Assembly: GCA_947044405.1 (NCBI GenBank)
Contig: CAMRHE010000067.1
Location: 5,647,501-5,711,500 of the forward strand
DNA length: 64,000 nucleotides
Direction: 5' to 3'
Source: Leptodactylus fallax
Lineage: Eukaryota > Chordata > Amphibia > Anura > Leptodactylidae
Shown: piece after piece, positions 10,395-21,435 of the stretch
Layout of the letters: every line of letters begins with the position of its first letter
Position numbering within the stretch: the stretch's first letter is position 1
The notes under the pieces: generated by a model
What the model was told of the DNA's origin: nothing
The model's input: only the letters and a program-made list of their open reading frames with translations
The model's database searches: none
Translations under genes and position numbers: made by a program

Positions 10395-10925
10395 AAACCC
10401 TTTTTTTATTAACATTTATAAGTGATTGCTAATTTGGGGGCACTCGGCTGGGACGTTTTCTCACTAGGGGGTACTTTGCTTGAAAAGGTTGAAAAACACT
10501 GCTATAGAGCAAGGTACTGACTAGCTGGATAAGATTCCTTACACATCATTTAGTTCGATGTTAGTTCTCATTGGGTCTACTCAATGAGAAAAAAAAGCCC
10601 TCCCATTTACATTTAACTTCCAACCATTATCCCACCCTTAATGACAAGGGGCAAGAAACCCAAAACAGCTGTCTACAGATGGGGTCAATCTTCTATTTGA
10701 CAGAGTTTCTGCTTTGGATATAATTATGATACATACTATAGTCCCATTGATTTAATTGCCTCTGGCAGGGATGGTCCCATCAGTTTCTCGATGGATATTA
10801 TACAGTTCATCCATGTTCATTTTAATGTCTCTTGCAAGAAGTTGAGTAACACTGATTTCACAAATACATCAGGGAACCGGTCAGTAAGTTTTATGGTAAT
10901 CAAAGGGACTGTACTGTCAGCTTAC
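10395..10925 (-). repeat. Dispersed repeat, arm C' (inverted copy of 5790-6285)
   Basis: Reverse-complement match to 5790-6285, including AAAGGTTGAAAAACACTG, CATTGGGTCTACTCAATGAG and TGGATATTATACAGTTCATC. Differences are scattered substitutions and small indels, so the duplication is old or the two are independent insertions of one family. Confidence 0.8.
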
Positions 10926-10939
10926 ACAGGTACCACAGT

Positions 10940-11513
10940 TCGTTCAAACAGCTGATCCTGGGGGTCCCGGGTATTGGAACCCCAATAATTTTATTTCCCT
11001 TATTTTTTTTTTCCCTTTTCAATTAGGAAATACCTGGGACATTATTAAGGGGCACTATTTAAAGGGGGTGCACAGGCAAGTTATTAATTTAAAGATGTAC
11101 TTGGGGGTATTATTCATTATGGGGGGTTATATTATATATTTTATAATTGGGGGTAGCAGCAGGATGGGGGCTTTGTGCAGGTGAGGACAAGGACAATGTG
11201 GGTCAGGTGCCTGGAAAAGTGAGGAGCCAAAGATGTCTGTGTTGCAAACTTTACAGAGACTGGAAGAAGTGGTCATGGCTGTCCAGATAAAAGAGATGGG
11301 GAATGTGAAGGATTAGTCAGTGACGTCACCCGTAAGTCACAAAATGTTACTGCCCTGTATTCACCTAAATTGTCTGCAGAGCCCTGTGTAGAGCTGCTAT
11401 ATACCACTATACACTCACCGTATACTGATAGTATCGGTATACGAACTTGTCCAAGTTGGGGGCCCACTTGGACATGTTCGTCCCCCCTGTGCTAAACCCC
11501 TAGCTAAGCCTCA
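10940..11513 (-). mobile_element. hAT-like element, CAGAGGYGTAGC family, minus orientation
   Basis: Directly repeats 7690-8228: CAGCTGATC, GGTATTGGAACCCC, TTTATAATTGGGGGTAGCAG and GCTAAACCCCTAGCTAAGCC. Only the left-end half is present, in reverse. Its end is less well preserved than the copy at 18500-20180. Confidence 0.65.
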
Positions 11514-11519
11514 GGCTCC

Positions 11520-12285
11520 AAGCATGCTCTAGAAATGTAGCAAGCAGGAATTTTAATTGGAAAAAAGTAGCAAATTTTGGCATAAACGAGATGTGCGCCA
11601 TAGCTTGTGACTTTTTCCCACCACAATTCTGGAGCTTTATATATTAGAAAATGTTAAGGACTAAATGGGTTTTTCTATCTGATAGGGCAACTTGAGACAT
11701 AGGAGATTTGCCACAGATTTCTAGTGTGCACATTGTGAACTCATTTCTGGTATAAAACATGAGGGAGGGGGTTAGTAAATATAAGATTCATGTCCAGTCC
11801 ACCAACAAATAGCGGAGACAACGACCCCCTGGCATGTGATGTCACTTCCTGTGGGAGGTTTCTTTGGGAAGTCATACACCTCACATGTGATGTCACTTCC
11901 TTTGGTCTTGTATTGTAAATGACTTGATATCTGTGTGATGGACACGGCTTCATGTTTTCTAATCATTCGCTTTCTATATATCACTTTGTTTCAGACTCTC
12001 CATTAGCACATGGACGGAGCAGCCTCCTCCTCAGGCATTTAGAGGTAAGTACCGGAGCGTTATACCCAACATTTAGCAATACTGTCATCTTCATTTATAA
12101 CTAAATTTTATATTATTTTTTATTTAATTTTTTTTTTCATTTTGGGTCTTAATACCCACAGGGGGTTTGGCCAGATTACCTACAATAAGCAATGTTTTTC
12201 CATAGGATCAATAGGAAGATGTGAGCCCCGCAGGAGAATAGGGGTGGGGGTTACATTATAGTCTATGAACTATTGTGGCACACAT
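11520..12285. other. Unassigned spacer with a small direct repeat
   Basis: No gene found. CATGTGATGTCACTTCCT occurs twice about 50 bp apart near 11836 and 11884. GTCTATGAACTATTGTGGCA near 12261 repeats a phrase of arm A' (near 14072). The 70-residue minus-strand open frames cross the direct repeat and lack any recognisable domain. Confidence 0.35.
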
Positions 12286-12439
12286 TAAGCATTACTAGTA
12301 GGATTTACACTTAAAGGGGTTGTCCAGGATAATTTTTTTTTTTTTTTTTAGGCTGGTTTTTCACCTCCCCTGCCCTAATTTAAAAAAAAAAAATATCCTG
12401 GACAACCCCTTTAAGTGAAAATCCTACTAGTAATGCTTA
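12286..12439. mobile_element. 154-bp palindrome with TTAA-flanked MITE at its core
   Basis: The inner element 12315-12410 begins AGGGGTTGTCCAGGATA, ends TATCCTGGACAACCCCT and has TTAA on both sides (12311-12314, 12411-12414), as Kolobok/T2-type elements do. The inverted pairing continues outside the TTAAs for 25 bp (TAAGCATTACTAGTAGGATT against its reverse, 24 of 25 matching). The centre is poly-T / poly-A. No coding capacity. Confidence 0.85.
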
Positions 12440-12581
12440 GGTTTGGTTGGGAAGTACAAGGGTGGGGCTGGGCAGCTCAGGGGTGGGGCTAGAGCAATCA
12501 GAAGATCAGAGGAAATTATTGATTTTGTTTTTCTCCTTTCTTTTGAATGAACAGAAGTTCTTTACGCAAAGTCTTCTCAAG
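12413..12581 (-). repeat. Dispersed repeat, arm B' (inverted copy of 2658-2892)
   Basis: Reverse-complement match to 2658-2892 with two rather than about five units of the CCCACCCCTGAGC minisatellite. Landmarks: AATTATTGATTTTGTTTTTC and TTACGCAAAGTCTTCTCAAG. The 66-residue open frame 12447-12647 crosses it and is not preserved in the partner copy. Confidence 0.8.
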
Positions 12582-12589
12582 AAGAATAT

Positions 12590-13130
12590 CATCTCTACAC
12601 AAAGAGTCAAGGAAAAGTTTTCATCACAAGCCAAGTCACAAAACTGATTTTATATTAGACTAGGGATTAGAGGGTTCCTTCCTTTAGATTGTAAGCAACT
12701 AGGGGCAGACATTAACCTTTTAATGACCACTCCCACTATACTTCCTACCATGAGCGCCTTCATAGTCTACAATTGTTTTTTTTTTTGCTCCTAAATTGCT
12801 CCAAAGTGCCCCCTATGATTTTTTTGGGTCAGTGTAGATGAAGCTGTAACCGCTCAAGGACTGCACGCAGCCGCAAGATTTTTGCTTTAATATGGCTGCC
12901 AGCTTAAACTCATAATGGTAGTCCTTAAAGGGTCAATGATGGTTTTCTTTGGATTGTAAGCTCAGAAGAGCAGGGCCAGTCTTATCATGGAAGGTCAGAA
13001 GGAACCCTCCAAATTAAGTTGTAAGCCATGAAGTCAGTCTCCAGTCCAATCTGGAGACTGACTTTATTGGCAGGAATCCTCCTTTTAGGTTAGGGCTAAT
13101 GATGACCAGGATGGCTCCTATCTCTGAGGT
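12590..13130. other. Unassigned, decayed repeat
   Basis: Nothing could be named. It contains CCTTTTAATGACCACTCCC, TAATATGGCTGCC and a local inverted phrase (GACTGACTTTATTGG / CAGTCTCCAGTCC region). Composition is similar to other old repeat remnants. Confidence 0.3.
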
Positions 13131-13131
13131 C

Positions 13132-13474
13132 AGGCTACATGGTGGCCTTGGCTGTGGCATATGTCATGTGGTTGGAGATCACAGTGTAGCGTTTTTTCCA
13201 TTATCTCTAATGGAAGTGATTGTGGTTGCGTTATGACGATCAAGTAAGAACATCAAATCTGCTAATATATTAGCTAATAGATGTTACGGCAAAGGTTGCA
13301 ACTGATGGTCGGGTCCAAAACTCAAAATGACCTGTATCGTTGGGCGATCGCGCCCTTGTGAGTCATCGAGACACAACCACATTCGCGTTCACTGGCAGAG
13401 ATGCCAGCTGCACTACACATAGGTCTTTAGCTGTATGATGTGTGTTGTGGCTGAAGTCGCCGTGTAGCCTCTGC
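13132..13474. mobile_element. Palindromic MITE, AGGCTACAYGG ends
   Basis: Left AGGCTACATGGTGGCCTTGG and right CTGAAGTCGCCGTGTAGCCT are inverted repeats around about 340 bp. A GC-containing centre includes GGGCGATCGCGCCC. No transposase. Superfamily not assigned; the target duplication is unclear. Confidence 0.55.
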
Positions 13475-13713
13475 CCTAGAGATAAGCAGCCATTATGGTC
13501 ATCATTTATTATGTATCATCATAGAGAGGATTCCTTACTGTAATACTGTCTGTCTTCGGGGCAGGTTTCTGGTATGGTTCAGCATTAGGCAGATGGATAG
13601 ACATGATCCAGGGTTATATCGCCGATCGCCATATTTGGGGTCAGGGAGGAATTATTTTTTCCTCTGAGACTCAGATCTCTGGGGTTTTTCTTTGCCTTCC
13701 TCTGGATCATCGG

Positions 13714-14655
13714 GTTGGGGCTCTTATCTCAAGACCTTATTTATGGAGCTCAGACTCCATGGAGCTGATTTAGGAACCACAACCACCATCATCATTTAGT
13801 AGGATAAAACACAAGCCGTTATTATTAATGGCTCATCTGCTTATTGCTAATAAAAGGTTTAAAATCAGCCTTTCCAGTGTCCGGTGTTTTTTTCTCTCCG
13901 ATTATTTCATTATACAGTTACCCTAATTCAGAGAGACACAAACTGCCACATAGTCACCTATGTACAGATGGAGCAGGAGGTCTATAAACCGCAAAATAGT
14001 CGTCCATGTACAAATGGAGCAGGCGGTCTATGAACCACCACGTAGTCGTCCATATACAGATGGAGCAGGCAGTCTATGAACTATTGTGGCACACTAAAAA
14101 ATGATCAGACTATACTTACACTATTTACATATATATTTGCGTGATATGTGTCATCAAATTTGTGTGCCATGACACAGAACGAAGGTTCACTTGGAGCCTG
14201 CTACATCTATACGTAAAACCAGCTCCATTATAATACATTAGTGGGTCAAGTGTAAATTTGACATGAGCGTCCCCTTCTCATTTCCAGACCCTCCAACATT
14301 ATACCATGAGAGTGACAGAACTATCTGACCTACCTGAGGACGGTGGTGACAGGTGTAAAAACAGCACAGGCTATATATATATATATGTGCTAAACAGCTC
14401 CACAATCTCAGACCATTCATGTGTTTTGCAGAATTGCTCAATAGAAAAATATATTTGGGCAGATTTTTGTGAGAGCACAAGGAATCCATGAGAATAATCT
14501 GGAAACTCACCATCAAGACTGATAACCCAGGGAGAAAAGTATGAAGGAGCTCACCTGTAAAGTTTTCTGGCCATTGATGTTAGACACTGCGGCTCGGTCT
14601 TAGTCTTGTGTCTGGAGGTGCATTAAGTCTGGTTTAGGTTATTCCAGTGTCACAT
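13714..14655 (-). repeat. Dispersed repeat, arm A' (inverted copy of 858-1715)
   Basis: Reverse complement of 858-1715 from GTTGGGGCTCTTATCTC to AGTGTCACATT. It has three local sub-repeats at 13965-14075 (GTCSTCCATRTACARATGGAGCAG type, each followed by GGTCTATRAAC) where the left copy has one. It also has a short (TA)n at 14371-14388. Unlike the left copy, it continues past the point where the hAT element entered, so it shows the empty site. Confidence 0.8.
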
Positions 14656-14869
14656 TGGCAATGGGATTACCTTGCTCCAGCTAGGCCAACTGTGCCCCGG
14701 CCAGGTAGATAGACCTGCATGGTGAGTCATGTCTTCTTGTGACCTCCCATAGCCCTTACCCAAAAAACCCTTCATAGCACGGCAGCAGCGGTAATAAAGG
14801 AGCGAAGAAAAAACAAAACCTGAAGCCTAAAGGACAAATTACAAGATGGGATGAGTGGACCAATAAGTT

Positions 14870-15540
14870 TAGAACAAGATTCGACCCAAGATTTCCAAAA
14901 GTTTCAGGTTTGTCTGAACACTAAACTTTTTGGGTTTACTACCCACCAAACAGTATTATATTCTGGAGTCTCATCAGACCTCAGAGTATAATAAGTGAAG
15001 GCCCAGGGAGGTGAAGAAAAAAAAAAAAAAAAAACACACTTTGCTTTACCTCTCTTGAGCGTTAAGCAGTCCCTCAGCATCCTCTTCAGGTATCCGGCTG
15101 ACACACCCTAGGTGATCATCACGCGCCCCAGGGGGAGGGTCCGGCGAGACTTGTGATAGGGCCTCAGCGGTAACCTCCCGGTGTGTGACATCAGCCGTAG
15201 GCTGGAATAAAAGCTGAAGAGGACACAGAGAGACTGCCAGATTCTGCCAAGATGCCCAGGAGAGGTGAGGAAAGGTGAATACTAGGGTTTGTTGTTTTTA
15301 CACCTCTCCTGTGCCTCCATGTATTATACTCTGGGGTCTGAAGAGAGCTCAGAGCAGTGGTTTCCAACCTGAGGTACCTCCAGGCTATCTCCAGAGATAC
15401 CGCTGCACTGAGAGACACCCCCCATAATGGTAGTTTGCGGGGTTCGCCACCCATAAATTACTGTTATACTATGGGGTCTCTTCAGTATAATGAGAGGAGG
15501 CCCAGGGGAGGTGAGGAAACATAACAAACAGTGTTACTCA
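14870..15540. mobile_element. TAGAGATG-family hAT MITE remnants, two opposed pieces
   Basis: Repeated inner marks of the family: TATATTCTGGAGTC, CCTCAGAGTATAAT, GAGGCCCAGGGGAGGTGAGG, TATTATACTCTGGGGTCT. GAGCAGTGGTTTCCAACCTG at about 15353 resembles a separate hAT end. No clean terminal repeats, so several old insertions probably overlap here. Confidence 0.5.
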
Positions 15541-15639
15541 CCTTCCTTGGACTCTGGCATGGGTTTCATTTCCTCTTCAGCCTCCTACAGCCTCCCAAGT
15601 GACGTTAGTGACTGCTTAGGCCTGTGATTGGGCCTCAGT

Positions 15640-15735
15640 ATACTGCGTGAAGGGGCCACTATGGGACATTATACCTCATGGAGGGGCCGCTATGGGACAT
15701 TATACTGTGTGAAGGGTCCGCTATGGGACATTATT
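15640..15735 (-). repeat. 31-bp minisatellite, three inverted units
   Basis: Three units of the reverse complement of the 31-bp repeat at 537-785 and 6445-6700 (GGGGCCRCTATGGGACATTA). It lies just before the 37-bp satellite, mirroring the order seen at 6380-6700. Confidence 0.8.
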
Positions 15736-15863
15736 TTGTCACAGGGATCATTGGCATGAATGGGGGGAGGCTGCACTTTCTAAACAGTCCCATGGTACCT
15801 TTAATCTGCCCCGGTGGTAAGAAATGAATGCAGCTTTCCACTCACTCCTTTAACATCACTGAG

Positions 15864-17790
15864 CATTATATTACATGTGAGGACACTGTGGGATCCATTA
15901 TATTACATTACATGTGAAGACACCGTGGGATCCATTATATTACATTACATGTGAAGACACCGTGGGATCCATTATATTACATTACATGTGAAGACACCGT
16001 GGGATCCATTATATTACATTACATGTGAAGACACTGTGGGATCCATTATATTACATTATATGTGAAGACACCGTGGGATCCATTATATTATATTACATGT
16101 GAGGACACCGTAGGATCCATTATATTACATTACATGTGAGGACACTGTAGGATCCATTATATTACATTACATGTGAGGACACTGTAAGATCCATTATATT
16201 ATATTACATGTGAGGACACTGTAGGATCCATTATATTATATTACATGTGAGGACACTGTGGGATCCATTATATTATATTACATGTGAGGACACTGTGGGA
16301 TCCATTATATTACATTACATGTGAAGACACTGTGGGATCCATTATATTACATTACATGTGAAGACACCGTGGGGTCCATTATATTACATTATATGTGAAG
16401 ACACTGTGAAATCCATTATATTACATTACATTTGAGGACACCGTGGCATCCATTATATTATATTACATGTGAGGAACTGTGGAATGCATTAAATTATATT
16501 ACATGTGAGGACACTGTGGGATCCATTATATTACATTACATGTGAGGACACTGTAGGATCCATTATATTACATTACATGTGAGGAACTGTGGGATCCATT
16601 AAATTATATTACATGTGAGGACACTGTGGAATCCATTAAATTATATTATATTACATGTGAGGACACCATGGGATCCATTATATTACATTACATGTGAGGA
16701 CACAGTTGGATCCATTATATTATATTACATGTGAGGAAACTGTGGGATCCATTATATTACATTACATTTGAGGACACAGTGGGATCCATTATATTACATT
16801 ACATGTGAAGACACCGTGGGATCCATTAAATTACATTATATGTGAAGACACTGTGAAATCCATTATATTACATTACATTTGAGGACACCGTGGCATCCAT
16901 TATATTACATTACATGTGAGGACACTGTGGGATGCATTAAATTATATTACATGTGAGGACACTGTGGGATCCATTATATTACATTACATGTGAGGACACT
17001 GTAGGATCCATTATATTACATTACATGTGAGGAACTGTGGGATCCATTAAATTATATTACATGTGAGGACACTGTGGGATCCATTAAATTATATTATATT
17101 ACATGTGAGGACACCATTTGATCCATTATATTACATTACATGTGAGGACACAGTTGGATCCATTATATTATATTACATGTGAGGAAACTGTGGGATCCAT
17201 TATATTACATTACATTTGAGGACACCGTGGGATCCATTATATTATATTACATGTGAGAACACCATAGGATCCTTTATATTACATTACATGTGAGGAACTG
17301 TGGAATCCATTAAATTATATTACATGTGAGGACACCATGGGATCCATTATATTACATTACATTTGAGGACACTGTGGAATCCATTATATTACATTACATG
17401 TGAGGACACTGTGGGATCCATTATATTACATTACATTTGAGGACACTGTGGAATCCATTATATTACATTACATGTGAGGACACTGTGGGATCCATTATAT
17501 TATATTACATGTGAGGACACCGTGGGATCCATTAAATTATATTATATTACATGTGAGGACACCATGGGATCCATTATATTACATTACATGTGAGGACACA
17601 GTTGGATCCATTATATTATATTACATGTGAGGACACCGTGGGATCCATTATATTACATTACATGTGAGGACACCATGGGATCCATTATATTACATTACAT
17701 GTGAGGACACCGTGGAATCCATTATATTATATTACATGTGAGGATACCATGGGATCCATTATATTATATTACATGTGAGGACACCGTGGG
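15864..17790. repeat. 37-bp satellite array, about 52 units
   Basis: Head-to-tail copies of a 37-bp unit (GGATCCATTATATTACATTA followed by CATGTGAGGACACTGTG), many with a GGATCC site. Variants include ATTAAATTATATTATATTAC insertions and GAGGAACTG deletions. A block of about 12 units is itself repeated with an offset near 447 bp (around 16394 and 16841), which is a higher-order repeat. No coding frame persists. The right edge ends at CCGTGGGAAGCAGC. Confidence 0.97.
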
Positions 17791-18491
17791 AAGCAGCTTT
17801 TTCGCAATGTGGGGCTACAATCTTTTTTCTGCTGTCAATGTTAATGAAGGCACTATTCTTAAGATACTATCACATTTGCTACTAAAGGCATTGGATATAA
17901 TATGACATCTTTATAATGGAACCATCTTTCACATGTATGGGCACTTGAGTCTTAGCAGAAGCATGGGTTGTGAAGTCCCAAGGGTGCAATCCTTGGCAGA
18001 TCCTAACCTATACTAATATGCATTATGTTGCATTTGTTGCATGTGTGTGCTCTTTGCCCCATTGCAATACATCGCTTTCCTCTTCCCATTGTCTATTAGT
18101 AAAGATAAAAAGATATAATGTTTTGAAAGTGACATTTCCATTATTAGGAATTCATTATTTCTTGTAAAAATTAAATTCAGCATGGCACTGGTCCCCAGAA
18201 CTGCTCCGTGTTACTATTAAAATAAATGATGTAGACGCAGATGAATGGGGAGTCATAAACTTAAATGGCATAGGATAGAATCATAGATTTATAATATGCA
18301 CAGTCAACAGTTACAGCTGCTGGTTGGCTCAAATATGGTCAGCAGAGATTGCCAAATGAATGTGCTAAATGAGAGCAGTGGAATTTGGAAATGATACTTA
18401 TAAGAGAAAGGGCATTCTATTTAGAAATAGGTGAGAGCAGGACATATTGGTCAAAGAAATGAATGACTAAGAAGGATGTTACATAGTCTTA
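17791..18491. other. AT-rich single-copy-looking spacer
   Basis: No repeat end or gene recognised. The 65-residue open frame at 17970-18167 has no familiar motif. Composition is that of ordinary intergenic or intronic DNA. Confidence 0.4.
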
Positions 18492-18499
18492 CATAGCTC

Positions 18500-20180
18500 C
18501 AGAGGCGTAGCTAGGGGTTTAGCACAGGAGGGCAAACATGTCCAAGTGGGTCCCCAACTTAGGTATACTGATATTATCACTATACGGTGACCGTATAGTG
18601 GTATATATCGGCTCTACACAGGGCTCTGCAGACACTTTAGGTGAATACAGGGCAGTAACATTTAGTGACTTACCGGTGACGTCTCTGCCTAATAGTTCAT
18701 ATTCCCCGTCTCTTTCATCTGGACCGCCATGACTATTTATTCCAGTCTCTGTAAAGTTTGCAAAACAGACATCTTTGGCTCCTCACTTTTCCAGGCACCG
18801 ACCCACATTGTCCTCACCTACACAAAGCCCCCATCCTGCTGCTACCCCTATTATAAAATATAGAATATAACCCCCCATAATGAATAATACCCCTTAGTGC
18901 ATCTTTAAATTAATAACTTCCCTGTGAACCCCCTTTAAAAAGTGTCCCTTATTAATAATGCCCCAGACATTTCTTAATTAAAAGGTAAAAAAAAATTCAC
19001 ACGGTCACTATAAATAGACAGCGTGTGATCTAAACAGGCGACATAGCCCCTTCATACAGCAGGGGAATCACTTATCTCTTATTCATGATTTATACTGAAG
19101 ATAGATCATCAAAAAAAATGAGCTGGAAAACTCCTTAAGGCTAAGGCCCCACATGGCATCCCGCCATCCCAAAAAAGCACTGCGGGAAAAAACACGGTGT
19201 TGATGCCTTGCATTTCTTCCCGCAGCACTTTGCACAGAAACTATGCAGAGGTTTCCTCTGCGGACTTTCTTCAATTATTTCTAAACCGCTGGCGTTTACG
19301 TAGGTATGCTGCGATTTGCAGTTTTGGAAATCGCAGCATGTCAATTATACCTACAGAAACACTGGCGGTTTCCCTATAGGTATAATGGAAGCAGGAAGTC
19401 CACAGAGGAAACCTCTGTGGACCTTCTCTGAAAAGCGCTGAGGGAGAAACCACAATGCTTTACTGCCGCGGTTTTCCCTGCAGTGCTATTTTGCTACGGC
19501 CTACTACGTGGGACTTAGTCTTAATAATGCCCAATTGCCACCTTAATTAAATTAATTGCCCCCTCATATTATGCCCCTGATTCCCCCTGACATAAATACT
19601 GCACCTCTAATGACCCCTTATATCAATGACCACCCCCTTATGTTCATAATGCCCCCTAATATAATTAACCTCCCACCTTGTATTCATAATTCCCCCCAAT
19701 AACCCTTATATAAATGACCCCCCTTATGTTCATAATGTCCCCTCCCTTATAGTTATAATTCCTCCTCCTAACAATCCCTTATACTATTAAACTACCACAA
19801 CTAAGCTAAAACAACTACTAAAAAAAGTCATACTCACCTACCTGCGATCCTGATGAATGGAGCTGCCACCTCCTCCCTGTCCACGCACAGGACGTCTGCA
19901 TCTCAGTGCAGGAGGAGCAATGTTGTGACGTCATCGCGTACATCTGTGCCGAAAAGCAGACGTCTGTCTGTGTTCTTGTTGTCTTGTAGGCCTCATGTGG
20001 CTTGAGTTTACAAGACAGCCAAGTTGCAGGAAGCGTTTTAACTAGATTGCTGTCTGTAGACACCTATCTAGTTAAAAGTAAAAGATGTATTAATGGCGGC
20101 CCCGGGGGTGGGCCCCACAGAGTCAGTGGACCTGGGGCAGCCACCCCCCTCTGCCCCCCCCCCCCCTAGCTACGCCACTG
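18500..20180 (+). mobile_element. Complete non-autonomous hAT-like element, 1.68 kb
   Basis: Left end CAGAGGCGTAGCTAGGGG and right end CCCCTAGCTACGCCACTG are inverted repeats. Flanks CATAGCTC (18492-18499) and CTTAGCTT (20181-20188) agree at 6 of 8 positions, consistent with a worn 8-bp hAT duplication. Internal landmarks match the fragments at 1716, 7258 and 10940. It contains a smaller MITE at 19136-19522 and a cytosine run before the right end. No open frame resembles an RNase-H-fold/BED transposase, so it must have been moved in trans. It is the best reference copy of this family in the window. Confidence 0.8.
19136..19522. mobile_element. Harbinger-like MITE, GGCTAAGGCCCC family
   Basis: TAAGGCTAAGGCCCCACATG at the left and ACGTGGGACTTAGTCTTAA at the right. 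An inner inverted pair is GGTATGCTGCGATTT...AAATCGCAGCATG, followed by TATACCTACAGAAACACTGG. The close relative at 61541-61874 shares TACCTACAGAAAYRCYRGCGG and TTTCCCTATAGGTATAAT. TAA at both sides fits a 3-bp target duplication. It sits within the hAT element, so it entered later or was captured by it. Confidence 0.7.
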
Positions 20181-20483
20181 CTTAGCTTCTATGGAGAATC
20201 AGATAGTGGTAATAAAAAAGGTCTAGAGAGTTTATGGCTGAACCCAAAAGAGGAAATATAAATAAAACATAGCTTCCATTGACTTCACTTGCTGAGCAGT
20301 TTGTTACAACCACCTACTTAGTATTTTGCAGTGCTAACTTTGACCCATCATCATATGCTGTAATGTCTATTATATGACTGGTTCTCATCTTTTTGCCTAA
20401 TCGATTCTAAGTGCTCAATAGATAATTGTCAACCAAACCCATCAATTTCAGCAGGACTAGCTGAACATCAAATGTATATAAGA

Positions 20484-21090
20484 CAGTGATGGCGAACCTA
20501 TGACACACGTGTCTCAAGTGACACGCCAAGACATTTTGGGTGACACGCATCGGCAGCAATGTATTGTGTTATTGCAATAAGCAGCTGCTGATACTTTTTA
20601 CTCACCTCTCCATGCTCCTGTCCTGGCCGCCGTCCTCTAGGCGGCGCTACAGTGACGTCACGACGCTGAAGAATGTAGGGACGCTACGTACAACATCCAG
20701 GCCTTCTTCAGCGTCGTCAATAGCGCACCCTGGAGGCGGCAGCAGAGGGCGTCCAGGACTGGAGCGTGGACAGGTGAGTGAAAAGTATCGGCCACTACTC
20801 TGTGTGGTGGTAGGGGGATAACAGAGGGTCATATACTGTATGGGGGGGTATAAAAGGTGTCAAACTGTGTGGGAGGTCATAAATAAGGGGATCATATGCT
20901 GTGTGGGGGGTAAAAAAAGGGGTTCTTTTACTGTGGGGAGCAAAATAAAGGGGATCATACACCATGTGGGGGCTTAAAAAAAAGGGGGGTCATATACCGT
21001 GTGATGGGCCAGGAAAAGGTGGTCATATACCGTGTGATGGGCCAGGAAAAGGTGGTCATATATTGTGTGATGGGCCAGGAATATATATAA
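20484..21090 (+). mobile_element. hAT-like left end with internal 33-bp tandem repeats
   Basis: CAGTGATGGCGAACCTATGA at 20484 is a hAT-type terminus. Downstream is a gradient of GGGGATCATAYRCYRTGTGG repeats that becomes near-perfect 33-bp units (GTCATATACCGTGTGATGGG and CCAGGAAAAGGTG) at about 20987-21080. No right terminus or target duplication was found, so it is truncated. The 93-residue open frame at 20540-20821 has no recognised domain. Confidence 0.5.
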
Positions 21091-21099
21091 TACAAATTG

Positions 21100-21435
21100 T
21101 GAGAAGGTGACTGGCAGAGTACTGGAGTCTCGCTATATTAGCCTCCGGTTTTTAACATATGTCTGGTCCAGGGCGGGTTTTGAGTAGGCCTCATTACTGG
21201 CCCATAAAAGCCTACAAAGCCTGCACTACAGGGAAGACCCTGGAAGAGAGTGGAGGTGTTTGGGTCTGTCTGGAGCTGAGAGTCTGGTGAGACCTGTGCC
21301 TTGTTGCTATTTTATTTTGTTTGTGTGGCTGGATCAAGCCACACGTATAGCTATGTAATCTGTGCAGGATACAATGAAATCTCAAGATTAGCAAGGGATT
21401 CTAGAGAGAAATGCGCTGCCCAGTGTCAGAAAGCT
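21100..21435. other. Unclassified segment, possibly LTR-like
   Basis: Contains CCCATAAAAGCCTACAAAGC followed by CTGCACTACAGGGAAGACC, a layout that could be a TATA-like box and transcript start of a retroelement terminal repeat. No primer-binding site, gag/pol or second copy is visible. Very uncertain. Confidence 0.2.
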
